NCBI GenBank assembly: GCA_938084835.1
Contig: CALKER010000005.1
Coordinates: 124,001-188,000 of the forward strand
Direction of reading: 5' to 3'
Origin: an uncultured Thermoguttaceae bacterium
Lineage (GTDB): Bacteria > Planctomycetota > Planctomycetia > Pirellulales > Thermoguttaceae
DNA length: 64,000 nucleotides
The notes beneath the pieces were generated by a model that was given only the letters and a program-made list of their open reading frames with translations, ran no database searches and had not been told where the DNA came from. The position numbers and the translations under genes were made by a program. Shown here one piece after another: positions 27,764 through 36,772 of the stretch. The stretch's first letter is position 1; every line of letters starts with the position of its first letter.

Positions 27764-28453
27764 TTACATGGCCCATTTCAGAGCGACAAAGCCAGCCACC
27801 AGGAGGGCAAGAAGGGTCCACATGGCCCAATCGAAATACCGTTCTAGCACCTCTCGGATCGTGGGACCAAAACAGTAGATACATAAAGCAACGCTCATGA
27901 ATCGGCCAAAGCGGCCGAGGATCGATGCCACGATCAACACATGGAGCGGAACGTACTCGTGAAACACCCCCGCGGCGATTGTGAATACCTTGTAAGGAAT
28001 AGGGCTGAAGGCTGCGCCTAGGATGGCCACGAAGGCGTTTTCCCGATAAAGCTCCCCCACTTTGGCGAAATTCTCCGGCGTACACCCCGGGACATAGCGG
28101 TAGAAAAACTCCGCTAGTACACCCCATAAGGCAAAACCGATAAGCCACCCCAGGAGGGCCCCAAAAACCGATCCTACCCCACTGACTGCCGCATAGAAGA
28201 AAGATCGTCGGGGCTTGGAAACCGAAAGCGCTATTTGCAGCACATCCGGAGGAATGGGGAAAAACGAGCTTTCGGCGAAGGCGATGCCAAATAAAGCTGG
28301 GGTGCCATACGGGGTATCGGCCCAGCTGAGGACCCAATCGTATAGTCGGCGCCCGATCCCTTTTGGCGGCCTCAATGCCGGCTGTTGGGTGGATTGGCCT
28401 GCGGGTGTTTCGTTCTGTGTTTGTTCCGGTGCAACAGATGCCTTGAGGTTCAT
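27764..28453 (-). CDS. YqaA-family (DedA/VTT-like) membrane protein
   Basis: A 229-residue protein with about five hydrophobic segments from residue 45 on. ESSFFPIPPDVLQIALSV (about 62-79) is the hallmark re-entrant loop of the DedA/VTT group, and GAAFSPIPYKVFTIAAG (about 150-166) is the second pseudo-symmetric loop typical of YqaA. The C-terminal SILGRFGRF is also characteristic. Related proteins act as lipid scramblases or transporters of lipid carriers; the specific job is unknown. The N-terminal 35 residues are a polar Gln/Thr/Pro-rich tail. GAGG precedes the ATG. Divergent from the ispE side. Confidence 0.85.
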   Translation of the reverse strand: MNLKASVAPEQTQNETPAGQSTQQPALRPPKGIGRRLYDWVLSWADTPYGTPALFGIAFAESSFFPIPPDVLQIALSVSKPRRSFFYAAVSGVGSVFGALLGWLIGFALWGVLAEFFYRYVPGCTPENFAKVGELYRENAFVAILGAAFSPIPYKVFTIAAGVFHEYVPLHVLIVASILGRFGRFMSVALCIYCFGPTIREVLERYFDWAMWTLLALLVAGFVALKWAM

Positions 28454-28571
28454 CTTTATCCTCGGACATTCATTGGCGGGAAGGAGTAGTTCCGCCCGAT
28501 CACCGTTGCTTGCCTGTAGGCAAACTTTGGCTTAATGAGAGGCATTTCCTCCGCCATAGGAAAGCTCCCAC

Positions 28572-28706
28572 ATGTTGACCGATGAAGTTGCCCGACACAT
28601 CAACGAGCAGCGCGCGGTGATCAACTACCCTTTTGCGTCTGATCTTTTGGCCATCCTTGGTCTTTCCCAAGCTATGGGATGTCTCCCGCGGTTGCCTGCC
28701 ACGTAA
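28572..28706 (+). CDS. Possible small protein or gene remnant (44 aa)
   Basis: The first 35 codons look protein-like (MLTDEVARHINEQ then PFASDLLAILGLSQAM), then the frame ends in a Pro/Arg-rich tail. An AGGA lies about 11 nt upstream of the ATG. It may be the intact start of a decayed gene whose remainder has been lost or frameshifted; continuing frames show no matching homology by eye. I do not recognise it. Confidence 0.25.
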   Translation: MLTDEVARHINEQRAVINYPFASDLLAILGLSQAMGCLPRLPAT

Positions 28707-28950
28707 AGGCTACGGTTTTCGCCGATCTATCCGCCACCGTTCCTGTGGAAGCGGGGCTAAATTTTTTCGGCCGTTTTCATTATTGGTGGGTGGCGGAAAT
28801 TGGACCGGAAAAGGCAACGACAGGCCGCCGGGAGTGAACCCGTGCGCTGAGGAGCCCACCCCCCGTAGCGGTCATGTGCTTGCGCAACTATAGGTTGCTC
28901 GGCAAAGCTCGTAAAGGTCTATCTGTGTTAGGGAAATGGGGTGATTAAGA

Positions 28951-28979
28951 TTGACAAAGGGTAATTTCTGCGGTAGAAA
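28951..28979 (+). promoter_or_regulatory. Sigma-70-type promoter for ispE-spoVG
   Basis: TTGACA (28951-28956), exactly 17 nt, then TAGAAA (28974-28979, four of six -10 matches). Transcription would start near 28986, leaving a leader of about 107 nt before ispE. The region is AT-rich compared with its flanks. Confidence 0.55.
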
Positions 28980-29092
28980 TATTTTTCGCCTAAATTGGGC
29001 TAGGTTTTCCTAAGGGGAGGGTTAAGGCTTTTCGAGGGGCAGCTTGGATTCGGTGCACGACCGGTGAAATCACTGAAGCGAGTACTTGCCCC

Positions 29093-30058
29093 ATGGTGCC
29101 CCGCCGGTCTTGTCCAGGATATGTGGCGTTAGCACCGGCTAAGTTGAACCTCTTTTTCGAGATTCGCTCCCGGCGGGCAGACGGTTTCCACGAGATTCAA
29201 ACCTGCGTGTGCCCCATTGCGTGGTTTGATACGCTGTGGCTCCGGCCGGCTGAAGGGGGCAAGGTGCTGTTTTCCTGCCGGTGGATTCATTGTGGCCTTC
29301 CCAATTTCCCTCTCGGCGATCTTCCCTCTGGTGCGGACAATCTCGTGTACAGGGCGCTTGAACTTCTTCGCTCTGCCACTTCGTGTACTCTGGGGGCAGA
29401 GGTGTTGCTGATCAAAAGCATCCCCAGCGGATCGGGTCTGGGAGGTGCCAGTAGCGATGCGGCAGCGGCCCTTCGGCTGGCCAGCTGGGCCTGGGGCTCC
29501 CTCCTCGGGGATAGCGAGCTGAGCCGCCTCGGAGCACAGCTCGGTAGCGATGTTCCCCTGTTTTTTGCCGAGGGTCTTGCCTTATGCGAGGGACGGGGGG
29601 AGGTAGTCAGGCCGGTGGGCAACTTTCCCCTGCATTTTGTGGTGGTTCGCCCCCCGGCTGTCTTGGCCACCTCCGAGATGTATCGGCAGGTACAGGTACC
29701 GGCTCGCCCCCGGGATGTCTCTCCTCTGCTTCAGGCCCTGCAAGCTGGTCGTGTGGATCGGGTGGGGAAGCTCCTGTTTAATCGCTTCCAAGAGCTTGCA
29801 AGCGAGGTGTGCCCTTGGATCCGGCAGTTGGAACAGGAGTTCAGTCAGCTTGATCTCCTGGGGCATGCCATGTCGGGCAGTGGCACCGCCTATTTTGGTC
29901 TATGTCGCTCGGCAACCCATGCCCGCCGGGTTGCTGCTTTCTTGCGCTCGCGAGGTGTCGGTTTAGTGTGGGCGGGGCAGAGTTGTCGGGGGATTGCTCG
30001 CTGGGTTGAGGAGAGCCTCAATGGAGATCACCGAAGTTCGTATCAAACTTGTGGATGA
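29093..30058 (+). CDS. ispE: 4-diphosphocytidyl-2-C-methyl-D-erythritol kinase
   Basis: GHMP-fold kinase of the MEP pathway; phosphorylates CDP-ME on the way to IPP and DMAPP. The 321 residues show APAKLNLFFEI (about 14-24), the ATP loop IPSGSGLGGASSDAAAAL (about 109-126), GSDVPLF (about 152) and the C-terminal motif AMSGSGTAYFGL (about 261-272). The start ATG has no strong Shine-Dalgarno. The 3' end overlaps the spoVG start by 38 nt in another frame, so the two are translationally linked. In Bacillus ispE also lies close to spoVG, so this is an old neighbourhood. It supplies precursors for the terpenoid genes at 45-52 kb. Confidence 0.93.
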   Translation: MVPRRSCPGYVALAPAKLNLFFEIRSRRADGFHEIQTCVCPIAWFDTLWLRPAEGGKVLFSCRWIHCGLPNFPLGDLPSGADNLVYRALELLRSATSCTLGAEVLLIKSIPSGSGLGGASSDAAAALRLASWAWGSLLGDSELSRLGAQLGSDVPLFFAEGLALCEGRGEVVRPVGNFPLHFVVVRPPAVLATSEMYRQVQVPARPRDVSPLLQALQAGRVDRVGKLLFNRFQELASEVCPWIRQLEQEFSQLDLLGHAMSGSGTAYFGLCRSATHARRVAAFLRSRGVGLVWAGQSCRGIARWVEESLNGDHRSSYQTCG

Positions 30059-30623
30059 ACCCGGGGAACGGCTCAAAGCTTTCTGCTCAATTACGTTGGA
30101 TGACTGCTTTGTGGTGCGGGATTTGAAAATTATCGAAGGCCACCAGGGGCTTTTCGTGGCCATGCCTAGCCGGCGGCTCACGGCCCACTGCCCCAATTGT
30201 CGCACGAAGAATCCCCTCCGTGCCTCCTACTGCAATCAGTGCGGGATTCGACTGCGGGAGCCACCCATACCCCGCGACTCTCAAGGCAGGGAGCGGCTCT
30301 ACGCGGATATTGCCCATCCCATTAATAGCACGTGCCGGGAAATGATCCAGCGCAAAGTCATCGAGGCCTTTCGACAGGAAATTATTCGTGCTCAACAGCC
30401 GGGCTATGTCTCTCGGTATGAAGACTACGAAGAAGGCGAATTCCAGGCCGACCTGCCTCCCCCCTCTGCCTCATCTTCTCACGGGCCGACGCCGGCGCAA
30501 ACTCCGGAGCATGTCAAAAGACACCACGGACCTCCGCAGGGCCCACATAGCCCAGCTGGTACTTCGGATCAAAACACCTCGTCTCCGGTGACGGAGCCAC
30601 GGGCCATGCGGGAAGATGCATAG
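30021..30623 (+). CDS. spoVG: SpoVG-family protein with inserted zinc ribbon
   Basis: ATG 30021, with GAGGAGAG five bases upstream, lies inside the end of ispE. Residues 1-52 match SpoVG (MEITEVRIKLV, ERLKAFCSITLDDCFVVRDLKIIEG, PSRR), and residues 93-121 match its second half (LYADIAHPINS, then a helix). Between them is an insert with C57-x2-C60 and C71-x2-C74, a four-Cys zinc ribbon. The C-terminal 75 residues are a Pro/Ser/His-rich, probably disordered tail, making the protein about twice the usual 85-100 residues. SpoVG in Firmicutes is a site-specific DNA- and RNA-binding regulator; in a non-sporulating bacterium it likely has a similar nucleic-acid role. Confidence 0.9.
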   Translation: MEITEVRIKLVDEPGERLKAFCSITLDDCFVVRDLKIIEGHQGLFVAMPSRRLTAHCPNCRTKNPLRASYCNQCGIRLREPPIPRDSQGRERLYADIAHPINSTCREMIQRKVIEAFRQEIIRAQQPGYVSRYEDYEEGEFQADLPPPSASSSHGPTPAQTPEHVKRHHGPPQGPHSPAGTSDQNTSSPVTEPRAMREDA

Positions 30624-30900
30624 AGCCACCCCTGGCTTGCCTCGGCTTGCAAAACTATCCGTTGCTTTCTTCCGTGCGGGCACACATGCCAGGGTGGTGG
30701 ACGTCAATCGATGGTGAAGCTCCTCAAATGGCCCGCGCACGCGTGCGGGAGTGGTGGGCTTGCTTTAGCGCCACGTGCGATAAGCTAATTTCCAATGCGC
30801 GGACTTGTTAATTTTTTAATTTTCCCTTGGGGGCTCGTCGATTGCTACCAAAGCGGGGCTAATCGTTGGCACCTCGTCTTATGGATTTCCTGCCATTCTC

Positions 30901-32202
30901 TTAAGCTCCCGACGTCGTTGAGAGCACGGTGACCTCCGCGGGAAAGTGAGCCGGCGCGGAGAGCTCTTCCAGCGGTCCCACCGTCACCAACGTTCCGCAA
31001 TCGAAAGGATATTCGTGTACAAGCTGGAGGATTCGTTCGGGACTGACGGCGGCTACCATTTCCAAAAGCTCCGCCACCGAGTAATATCTTCTTTCGAGGA
31101 GCCAATCGTGACCAATATTGGCTAACCTTTGCACGGAAAGCTCACTTGCCAGCACCAGGCCACTACTCACCTTGTTCTTGGCCCACTCCAGCTCTTGGGG
31201 ATGGATTGGCTCCTCGCGCACGCGACGGTAAAAGTCCCACAGTCGTTGACAGTTTTCCTCAGCCAAAGTGGGTTCACAGGTCATCGACACGGCGAAAACC
31301 GCTGCTCCTTGGTGCTCCTCAAACCACAAGTCGACCGTTTCCACAAGGCCCGGATCGACAAACTCCCAGTGGAGCCGTCCCCCTTCTTGCCCGCCTAGGA
31401 TTGCCGTCAGCAGCCAGACGGCAACCCAATCGGCCAGGCCCGTTGGCGCAGGCGCCAAATGGAGGAAGTACTGCTGATGTGACCCCGGCTTAGGAATTAC
31501 CACAAATCTCTGCTGTGGAACTACTGGGTGAATCTGTCGCCGGTAACCACAGGGGCTCCACCCCCCAAAGATCTTCTCGGCTTTGGCGACGAGCTCGTCA
31601 AAGTTAATGCGTCCGGTCGCTACCAGTACGGCCGTGTCGGCACCATAGTGAGCCTGGAAGTAGCTGTGCAGATCTTGAGCCTGAATCGCAGCGACCGATT
31701 GTTTGCTTCCCAGAATGCTGTTACCCAAGGGATGATCGCCGAAGAAAATACGCCGACAGATATCCTCTGCGTTGTACGGCGGTTCATCTTCGTCCATGCG
31801 GATCTCCTCGAGGATCACCCGCCGCTCCAATTCTAGTTGGTCGGGGGGGAAGTCCGGCTGCATAAGCTGCCCCAACAGTTCCAACGCCTCTGGCCAGTAT
31901 TCGGGAAGTACTGCCAGGAAGTAGTTTGTTGAATCCTCATCGGTGATCGCGTTGTACAAGGCACCAATACGCTCGAAGGCATCATTCAGTCGTTCCGAGG
32001 GGAATTGGGCATTGCCTTTGAAAACCATATGTTCCACAAAATGACTGATTCCGGCCCACGGGCTTGGTTCGTCGCGAGCTCCCACACTCACAAAAAGGCC
32101 CAATCCCACGGCGTAGGCCTCGGGATGACACTCGGCGATGATTTCCAGCCCGTTGGCCAGCCGATGGCGGCAAAATTGACTAGGTCGCAACTTGAAGTGC
32201 AC
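30901..32202 (-). CDS. M16-family zinc peptidase, active subunit
   Basis: The frame reaches 32277, but GTG 32202 follows GGAGG and gives the normal N-terminus (MHFKLRPSQF...LANGLEII). Zn-binding HFVEH is at 54-58, with the downstream Glu in RRVILEEIRMDEDEP (about 128-142), so the HxxEH...E site of the pitrilysin/MPP-beta group is intact. The C-terminal half (about 225-433) is the second, non-catalytic M16 domain. It pairs with the inactive homologue encoded upstream, with which it overlaps 23 nt. Such heterodimers degrade or process peptides. No signal peptide seen, so probably cytoplasmic. Confidence 0.92.
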   Translation of the reverse strand: MHFKLRPSQFCRHRLANGLEIIAECHPEAYAVGLGLFVSVGARDEPSPWAGISHFVEHMVFKGNAQFPSERLNDAFERIGALYNAITDEDSTNYFLAVLPEYWPEALELLGQLMQPDFPPDQLELERRVILEEIRMDEDEPPYNAEDICRRIFFGDHPLGNSILGSKQSVAAIQAQDLHSYFQAHYGADTAVLVATGRINFDELVAKAEKIFGGWSPCGYRRQIHPVVPQQRFVVIPKPGSHQQYFLHLAPAPTGLADWVAVWLLTAILGGQEGGRLHWEFVDPGLVETVDLWFEEHQGAAVFAVSMTCEPTLAEENCQRLWDFYRRVREEPIHPQELEWAKNKVSSGLVLASELSVQRLANIGHDWLLERRYYSVAELLEMVAAVSPERILQLVHEYPFDCGTLVTVGPLEELSAPAHFPAEVTVLSTTSGA

Positions 32203-33430
32203 TGTTGACCTCCAGTTCTTTCGCCCCGACCGTGACCACCACGATGCGTTTTGGTGGATTGGCCTGGAGAAAAGCATTTATGCTTTCTGCGGAAAGCTCG
32301 TCAACGATTCTTCGAATTTCTTCTACAGGTCGGACCCGCTCCAACAAGGTCCATTCGCGGGCGATCACGGCGCAGCGGGCCGCACTCGATTCCTGGCTCA
32401 TGATAAGTGCCGATTTAATTCCCGCTTTGATTCGCTGTAATTCTTCCTGGCGAATCCCGGAAAACAGCTTGCCAATTTCGGCCAATAGCAAATTTAGCGT
32501 CTCTTGAGCTGTCTCCGCGGCGGTGCTGGCATAGCAGAAGATTGCCCCCTGCGATCGCCCCGAGTGATAAGTTGCCCAGCAGCCATAGCACAATCCCCGT
32601 TTTTCCCGAAGTTCCCGGAACAGTCGCGAGCTGCTCCCGGAGCCCAAGACCGCTGCGGCCGCCCAGGCGTGAAAAAAGTCTGGATGGGCATACGGTGGAC
32701 CTGGAAAAGCCACCCCAATCTGAACCTGTTGGGACTCGTGCCGGATATGGCGATAGATCACTTCCGACGGTCGGAGTGTGATTTCAGGGGGTCTTATCCC
32801 CCGCCAGTCGCCGAAGAATTGGCCGACCAAGTCGATCACGTCCTCCCAATCGAATTTACCGGCCACCGCTACGATCGCCCCATCTGGTTGGTAATAACGT
32901 CGGAAATGTGATTGAATGTCTTCCAGGGTGATCTGGGCGACCGTTTCCGCTTCCCCGATAGGCGGCCGGTTTACGGGATAAGGGTAAAAGGCTCGGCGAA
33001 GTTCGCGAACAAGCAGACTGCCCGGGTCATCGGCCAAACCGCGCAGCTCCTGAAGGATTCCTTGACGCACCGGCTCCACTTGAGAAGCGGGGAGATGAGG
33101 CCGTCGAACAACATCCGCGAAGATCTCAAGCCCTCGGGCTATTTGCGAACTGACAGTGGCAAAAGTAAACTTGGCATAGGTGGTGCCAACTCTCTCGGTG
33201 TAGTGAATTCCGTAAAGTCCTAAATCGCGTACGAGGGTGCGAGACTCCCGGGGGCCCGCCCCCCGCATCACCATCTCGCCCGTAAACGAAGCTAGTCCCG
33301 CTTTATCCGAGTCATCGTATATGCTCCCCGCCGGGATTCGCAGCGATACCGCCACCGATTCCAGCCATCGCATCGGTTCCCCAACCAAGACCAATCCATT
33401 CGGAAATTCATGGTGCAAAATGGTTTCCAC
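32180..33430 (-). CDS. M16-family peptidase-like protein, inactive partner
   Basis: GTG 33430 (or 33433) follows a GGGAGAGAAAGG stretch; the longer frame from 33535 begins inside the predicted -10 element, so it is less likely. The 416-residue protein has both M16 domains, but where the zinc motif should be it reads GLASFTGEMVMRGAG, with no HxxEH, so it cannot bind zinc in the usual way. The second domain shows the R/Y pair region (SRLFRELREKRGLCYG, about 274-289) typical of the non-catalytic subunit, which binds substrate. Same strand as, and overlapping, the active subunit: a likely obligate heterodimer. Confidence 0.9.
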   Translation of the reverse strand: METILHHEFPNGLVLVGEPMRWLESVAVSLRIPAGSIYDDSDKAGLASFTGEMVMRGAGPRESRTLVRDLGLYGIHYTERVGTTYAKFTFATVSSQIARGLEIFADVVRRPHLPASQVEPVRQGILQELRGLADDPGSLLVRELRRAFYPYPVNRPPIGEAETVAQITLEDIQSHFRRYYQPDGAIVAVAGKFDWEDVIDLVGQFFGDWRGIRPPEITLRPSEVIYRHIRHESQQVQIGVAFPGPPYAHPDFFHAWAAAAVLGSGSSSRLFRELREKRGLCYGCWATYHSGRSQGAIFCYASTAAETAQETLNLLLAEIGKLFSGIRQEELQRIKAGIKSALIMSQESSAARCAVIAREWTLLERVRPVEEIRRIVDELSAESINAFLQANPPKRIVVVTVGAKELEVNSALQVAT

Positions 33431-34570
33431 CACCCTTTCTCTCCCAATTTGGACTGTCGAAAACCCGGGATTATATCGGCGATGCTTAGATCTTGCAGAG
33501 CAACCCCAGGTCAAAATCCTGAGGGTTGTTGCCATTATAAGTATCCATTATTGTCAAGGCGCATTTTTGGTCAGATTGCAGCCGCTCTCCCCCCCGTAGA
33601 GACTCAGAGGGGGGCGCCAAGCTTGCCGGTTGGTTTTCGTATCTTTGCCCGTTGACACGGAGTCCGCCGGACCGCAAAACCGGACTGTCAGAGTAGCGAG
33701 CTTCAAGCGGTTAAGAGATTTAAAAAGCGGTTGGGAGTTTCGAAAAGCTGACAGGCGCGGAGCTTGTAAGCCGGGCCTTTCGGGCGAGCCTCAATTCCTC
33801 GCCGGAAGGGAGGACTTGGGGGGAGGATAGGTCATCAAGCGGGGTGCCGAGGTGGGAGTCGTGGTGCGGGCCAATCGAATTTGACGGCGACGTTTACAGC
33901 GACGGTGATGTTCCCCGCGATTAGGAATTACCAATTACCAATCATGTGGACCTATGGAAGCTTCATGCCGCCGGTGGCACTTTGCTCGTGAAATGCCTTC
34001 CGAAAAAGTGCAGAAAATTCCCGTCCCAGGAGAATTTTGCCCGAATAACCGGCGAGGTCCCCGGAGGTTCGTGCCGAAGAGAGGTTTAAAGTCGGAATCC
34101 AAAGCTCTTGGATTGAAATCCAGAATTCAAAGTTCTTCTCGGCCTCGCGATGAAACGGAGTGACGATAACACCTTAAGTTTACGACCGATTAATAATCGA
34201 AACCAGTGATCCATGGCAATTTCCGATCATGCTCGGGAATATCGGAGATTCCTACCGATTCTTTACTCCCTTAGAAAGCAACCTGTTCGACGGTCTCGCT
34301 AAAACCCTCTTCGAGTTGGGTATTTGCTCCCTCTTTCACGTGGTAGGTATGATCCGAAAAACTAGAACTTTCCCAGGGTAATTTGGCCTCCCACTACCGT
34401 CGGCACTGCGGGAGCGATCTTCCGCGAAACGCTCTCTCCCAATCCTAAGAGGCGCCCGGGAGGTTACGCCAATCCAACTTTCATGAGCCCTAGCACCTCC
34501 ATGAGGGAGTCACCTCATAAGGTCGGAATTTACGGGCCATCGCTCTATTCGAATTGAACTGGCCATTGCT
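33431..34570. other. 1.1-kb gap
   Basis: Left part is the leader of the M16 pair, with TATAAT on the minus strand at 33535-33540 and TTGACA 12 nt upstream of it (33553-33558), an abnormally short spacer. A 40-codon open stretch on the minus strand near 34271-34393 has a protein-like end but no start codon. The right edge carries a 26-bp tandem duplication. No RNA gene seen. Confidence 0.35.
33535..33558 (-). promoter_or_regulatory. Promoter-like element upstream of the M16 pair
   Basis: Perfect TTGACA and perfect TATAAT on the minus strand, but separated by only 12 nt. Either the -10 works alone with a poor -35, or the pairing is chance. It lies about 105 nt before the chosen M16 start. Confidence 0.35.
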
Positions 34571-34586
34571 TTATTCGAATTGAATG
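34535..34586. repeat. 26-bp imperfect tandem duplication across the apt stop codon
   Basis: The unit at 34535-34560 and the one at 34561-34586 match at all but about four positions (both contain TATTCGAATTGAA). The right copy includes the last codons and the TAA of apt. A slippage or template-switch duplication of the gene's 3' end. Confidence 0.75.
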
Positions 34587-35119
34587 AGACTAACCGGAGA
34601 GTAGGCTGCAATTCGCTCCCGGCCCTTTAGCGGAAGAAGCTCGATGAGGAAGGCGCACGCGACAACCCGGCCGCCTGCTTTCTCAATCAGCCGGCAGCAA
34701 GCTTCCACCGTTCCGCCTGTGGCCAGGACGTCGTCAATTACAACGACTTTCTGACCCGGACGAATGGCATCGGCATGCATTTCCAAGGTATCCGTGCCGT
34801 ACTCCAGCTGGTAGGTATGCCGGATGGTCGTACGCGGTAATTTTCCAGACTTACGGATGGGAATAAGGCCGGCTTCAAGGGCCAGGGCAATGGGAGCGGC
34901 AAAAAGAAACCCGCGTGCCTCCGCGGCAGCTATCAGCTCTACCCCCCGCGGCCGAAGCTCTGCCACCAGCATGTCAATAGCCTGGCGAAAGGCCCGCGGA
35001 TCCAGTAGCAGGGGTGTTATGTCTCGGAATAAGATCCCCGGCTTGGGAAAATCAGGGACATCACGGATGAAATTCCTCAAGTTCAAAAGTCGCGTGCCAC
35101 TCACGATTGGTTGCTCCAT
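34571..35119 (-). CDS. apt: Adenine phosphoribosyltransferase
   Basis: Salvages adenine with PRPP to AMP in the cytoplasm. The 182 residues contain NFIRDVPDFPKPGILFRDITPLL (positions about 16-38, landmark only), AAEARGFLFAAPIA (hood and base-binding region) and the PRPP loop VVVIDDVLATGGT (about 125-137). Length is standard. No Shine-Dalgarno precedes the ATG; an AT-rich tract ends directly at it, so the message may be leaderless or nearly so. A TCACGCGTGA palindrome lies 17 bp upstream. The 3' end has been tandemly duplicated (34535-34586). Confidence 0.95.
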   Translation of the reverse strand: MEQPIVSGTRLLNLRNFIRDVPDFPKPGILFRDITPLLLDPRAFRQAIDMLVAELRPRGVELIAAAEARGFLFAAPIALALEAGLIPIRKSGKLPRTTIRHTYQLEYGTDTLEMHADAIRPGQKVVVIDDVLATGGTVEACCRLIEKAGGRVVACAFLIELLPLKGRERIAAYSPVSLIQFE

Positions 35120-36772
35120 ATAAGAAATATTTATTTCACGCGTGACATATATTAATCTTCCATCCGATCACGTTTCGGCAGACCGAAGCTCCCCCGAGAG
35201 CCAATACTCAGGACGCCGCATCGAGAATCTCCGCAGCGTGGGGGTTAAAATCGAATCCTTTCGCGCTCGCTGAGGATCCGTGTGCCTTTTGGGTTCTCGG
35301 GGCGGCCCAAATCCATTTACAACCCTTATCCTTTTACAACCGTGATCTTTCGGTGCCGAGCGGAGTCTTAGTTCCCGCTAATGGTGCTCCAAAATAACGA
35401 CCATTGTGAGGCCAGATTGGCACAAATGCAATCATGCGGTAATCCCCACTACGTACGGGAGGTTTTCCGGGATGAATTTCGACAGGACTGCCCGGCTCAC
35501 AGGAAGCGACGAGGCTATCCACAGCTATGATATTCCCATCCTAATTAGCTCATCTTCAATCTCGGTTGGCAGTTGGAGTCAGGCAATCTCCTTTTCAAAT
35601 GTTTCATGGGTGTTACACCGCGTGGCTCATATGGCACAATCGTTGCTCCCAGCCTGAGGAGTTTAAGCACGCGGGGCCGGTTCGCCCGGAGGTGATGTTT
35701 AGGGACAACATTTGGAGCCTTCGAGCGCGATTCCGATGCCTTTTGCACCGCGAAGCAATCGCGCAGCGTTTTTGCGGCGTACTATTCCGCAGGGGAGGAT
35801 TAGGGCGGAGCCTGGAGGCTCGAAACCTAGCGGCTTTGGGCGAGTTGTTATGGCGGATAAAAGCAAGTTTTTGAAGAGGTTCGTGAATCGATTCAAATTC
35901 CAAACTCGTTCCCGTAGGTGGGAGAGTTGTTCGGATTCAGTTTTGTGGAAACTGACCGGCCTGTGGAGGCGCAATTTACCCCTTGAGTTCCCGCCCCCTT
36001 TTTATCCGCCGCAGTTGCGCCATCTTGGGGTTGGTGCTTTCCTTAAATCAACTGGCTTGAAAGATTTCTCTATCGAATGGGGATGGGTTCCGATGACCCA
36101 GCCGGGAAAAAATTCCCGACGACTTGGCTTTCGAGCAATCTGACACCCGCCAACGGTTTGCCCCTGGGTTGGTGGACCTGCCCGGGCCCTCTTTAAGCAA
36201 GAATCGCTCAAGAGCTTTACGGATCGCCGTCGGGCCCTCATAATCGGCATTGGAGCCCCAAAAAAGCTTGGCGGTGATCACGAGGCGTGCTTACCCGAGG
36301 GTTGAAAAACGCTTTGGGAACTACTGGTGGTCCGTGGGCCGGGAGTCTTCCGCTCCCCGCGTATGGGGCCGGCTCAGAGGTAGTTATCCGACGCGGGCCC
36401 CCCGGAAGTGACCGGCCCTCTACCACGCGAGGGGGAACCAATCCAACTTACCGGAAATTAAACCTCTCCGAGTTCCGGAGACAACCCTGAACTCTTATTT
36501 GCCACCCGGCAAGCACTACCGGCACGATAACCGGCAACAGGTGGCATCACGACCTCGGTGGCATGGCTCGCCCACATCGGGTGGGCGCAACTCCCTAGAC
36601 AGGTAGAGCGCCATCACGCGGTTGGCTTCTTCTGCCGGCTTTGTGCCTTTGACGGGTGCAGGAAGTATGCAAGTTTTTAGGTTTTGGAATTTGATGCGGT
36701 AACTCTCGCCGAAAGACACGGACTCTTCCGTTTCCACTTGGTGAGGGAAATGGCGTAGGAGGCGAGTGCAAG
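35120..36772. other. 1.65-kb gap without a supported gene
   Basis: Contains a 10-bp palindrome TCACGCGTGA (35136-35145) next to apt, and many overlapping ORFs on both strands (longest about 140-160 codons), none with a ribosome-binding site or family signature. The last part leads into the lipoprotein gene. No tRNA or repeat recognised. Confidence 0.35.
35136..35145. promoter_or_regulatory. Palindrome next to the apt start
   Basis: TCACGCGTGA, a perfect 10-bp palindrome in an otherwise AT-rich stretch, 17 bp before the apt ATG. Its place within the likely promoter suggests an operator. Short enough to be chance. Confidence 0.3.

Larger units (their letters stand above)
28454..29092. other. 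639-bp divergent region
   Basis: Contains a 44-codon ORF (28572-28706), a good promoter for ispE (28951-28979) and the upstream region of the YqaA-like gene. No RNA gene recognised. Confidence 0.35.

Noticed and set aside
34271..34393. 40-codon minus-strand stretch with a protein-like end (HVKEGANTQLEEGF...)
   Set aside because: It is preceded by an in-frame stop and contains no good start codon or ribosome-binding site, so it is at most a remnant.
35712..36143. 143-codon plus-strand ORF in the 1.65-kb gap
   Set aside because: No Shine-Dalgarno, no recognisable domain and an unbalanced Arg/Pro/Ser composition typical of noncoding GC-rich DNA; overlapping ORFs occur on both strands.
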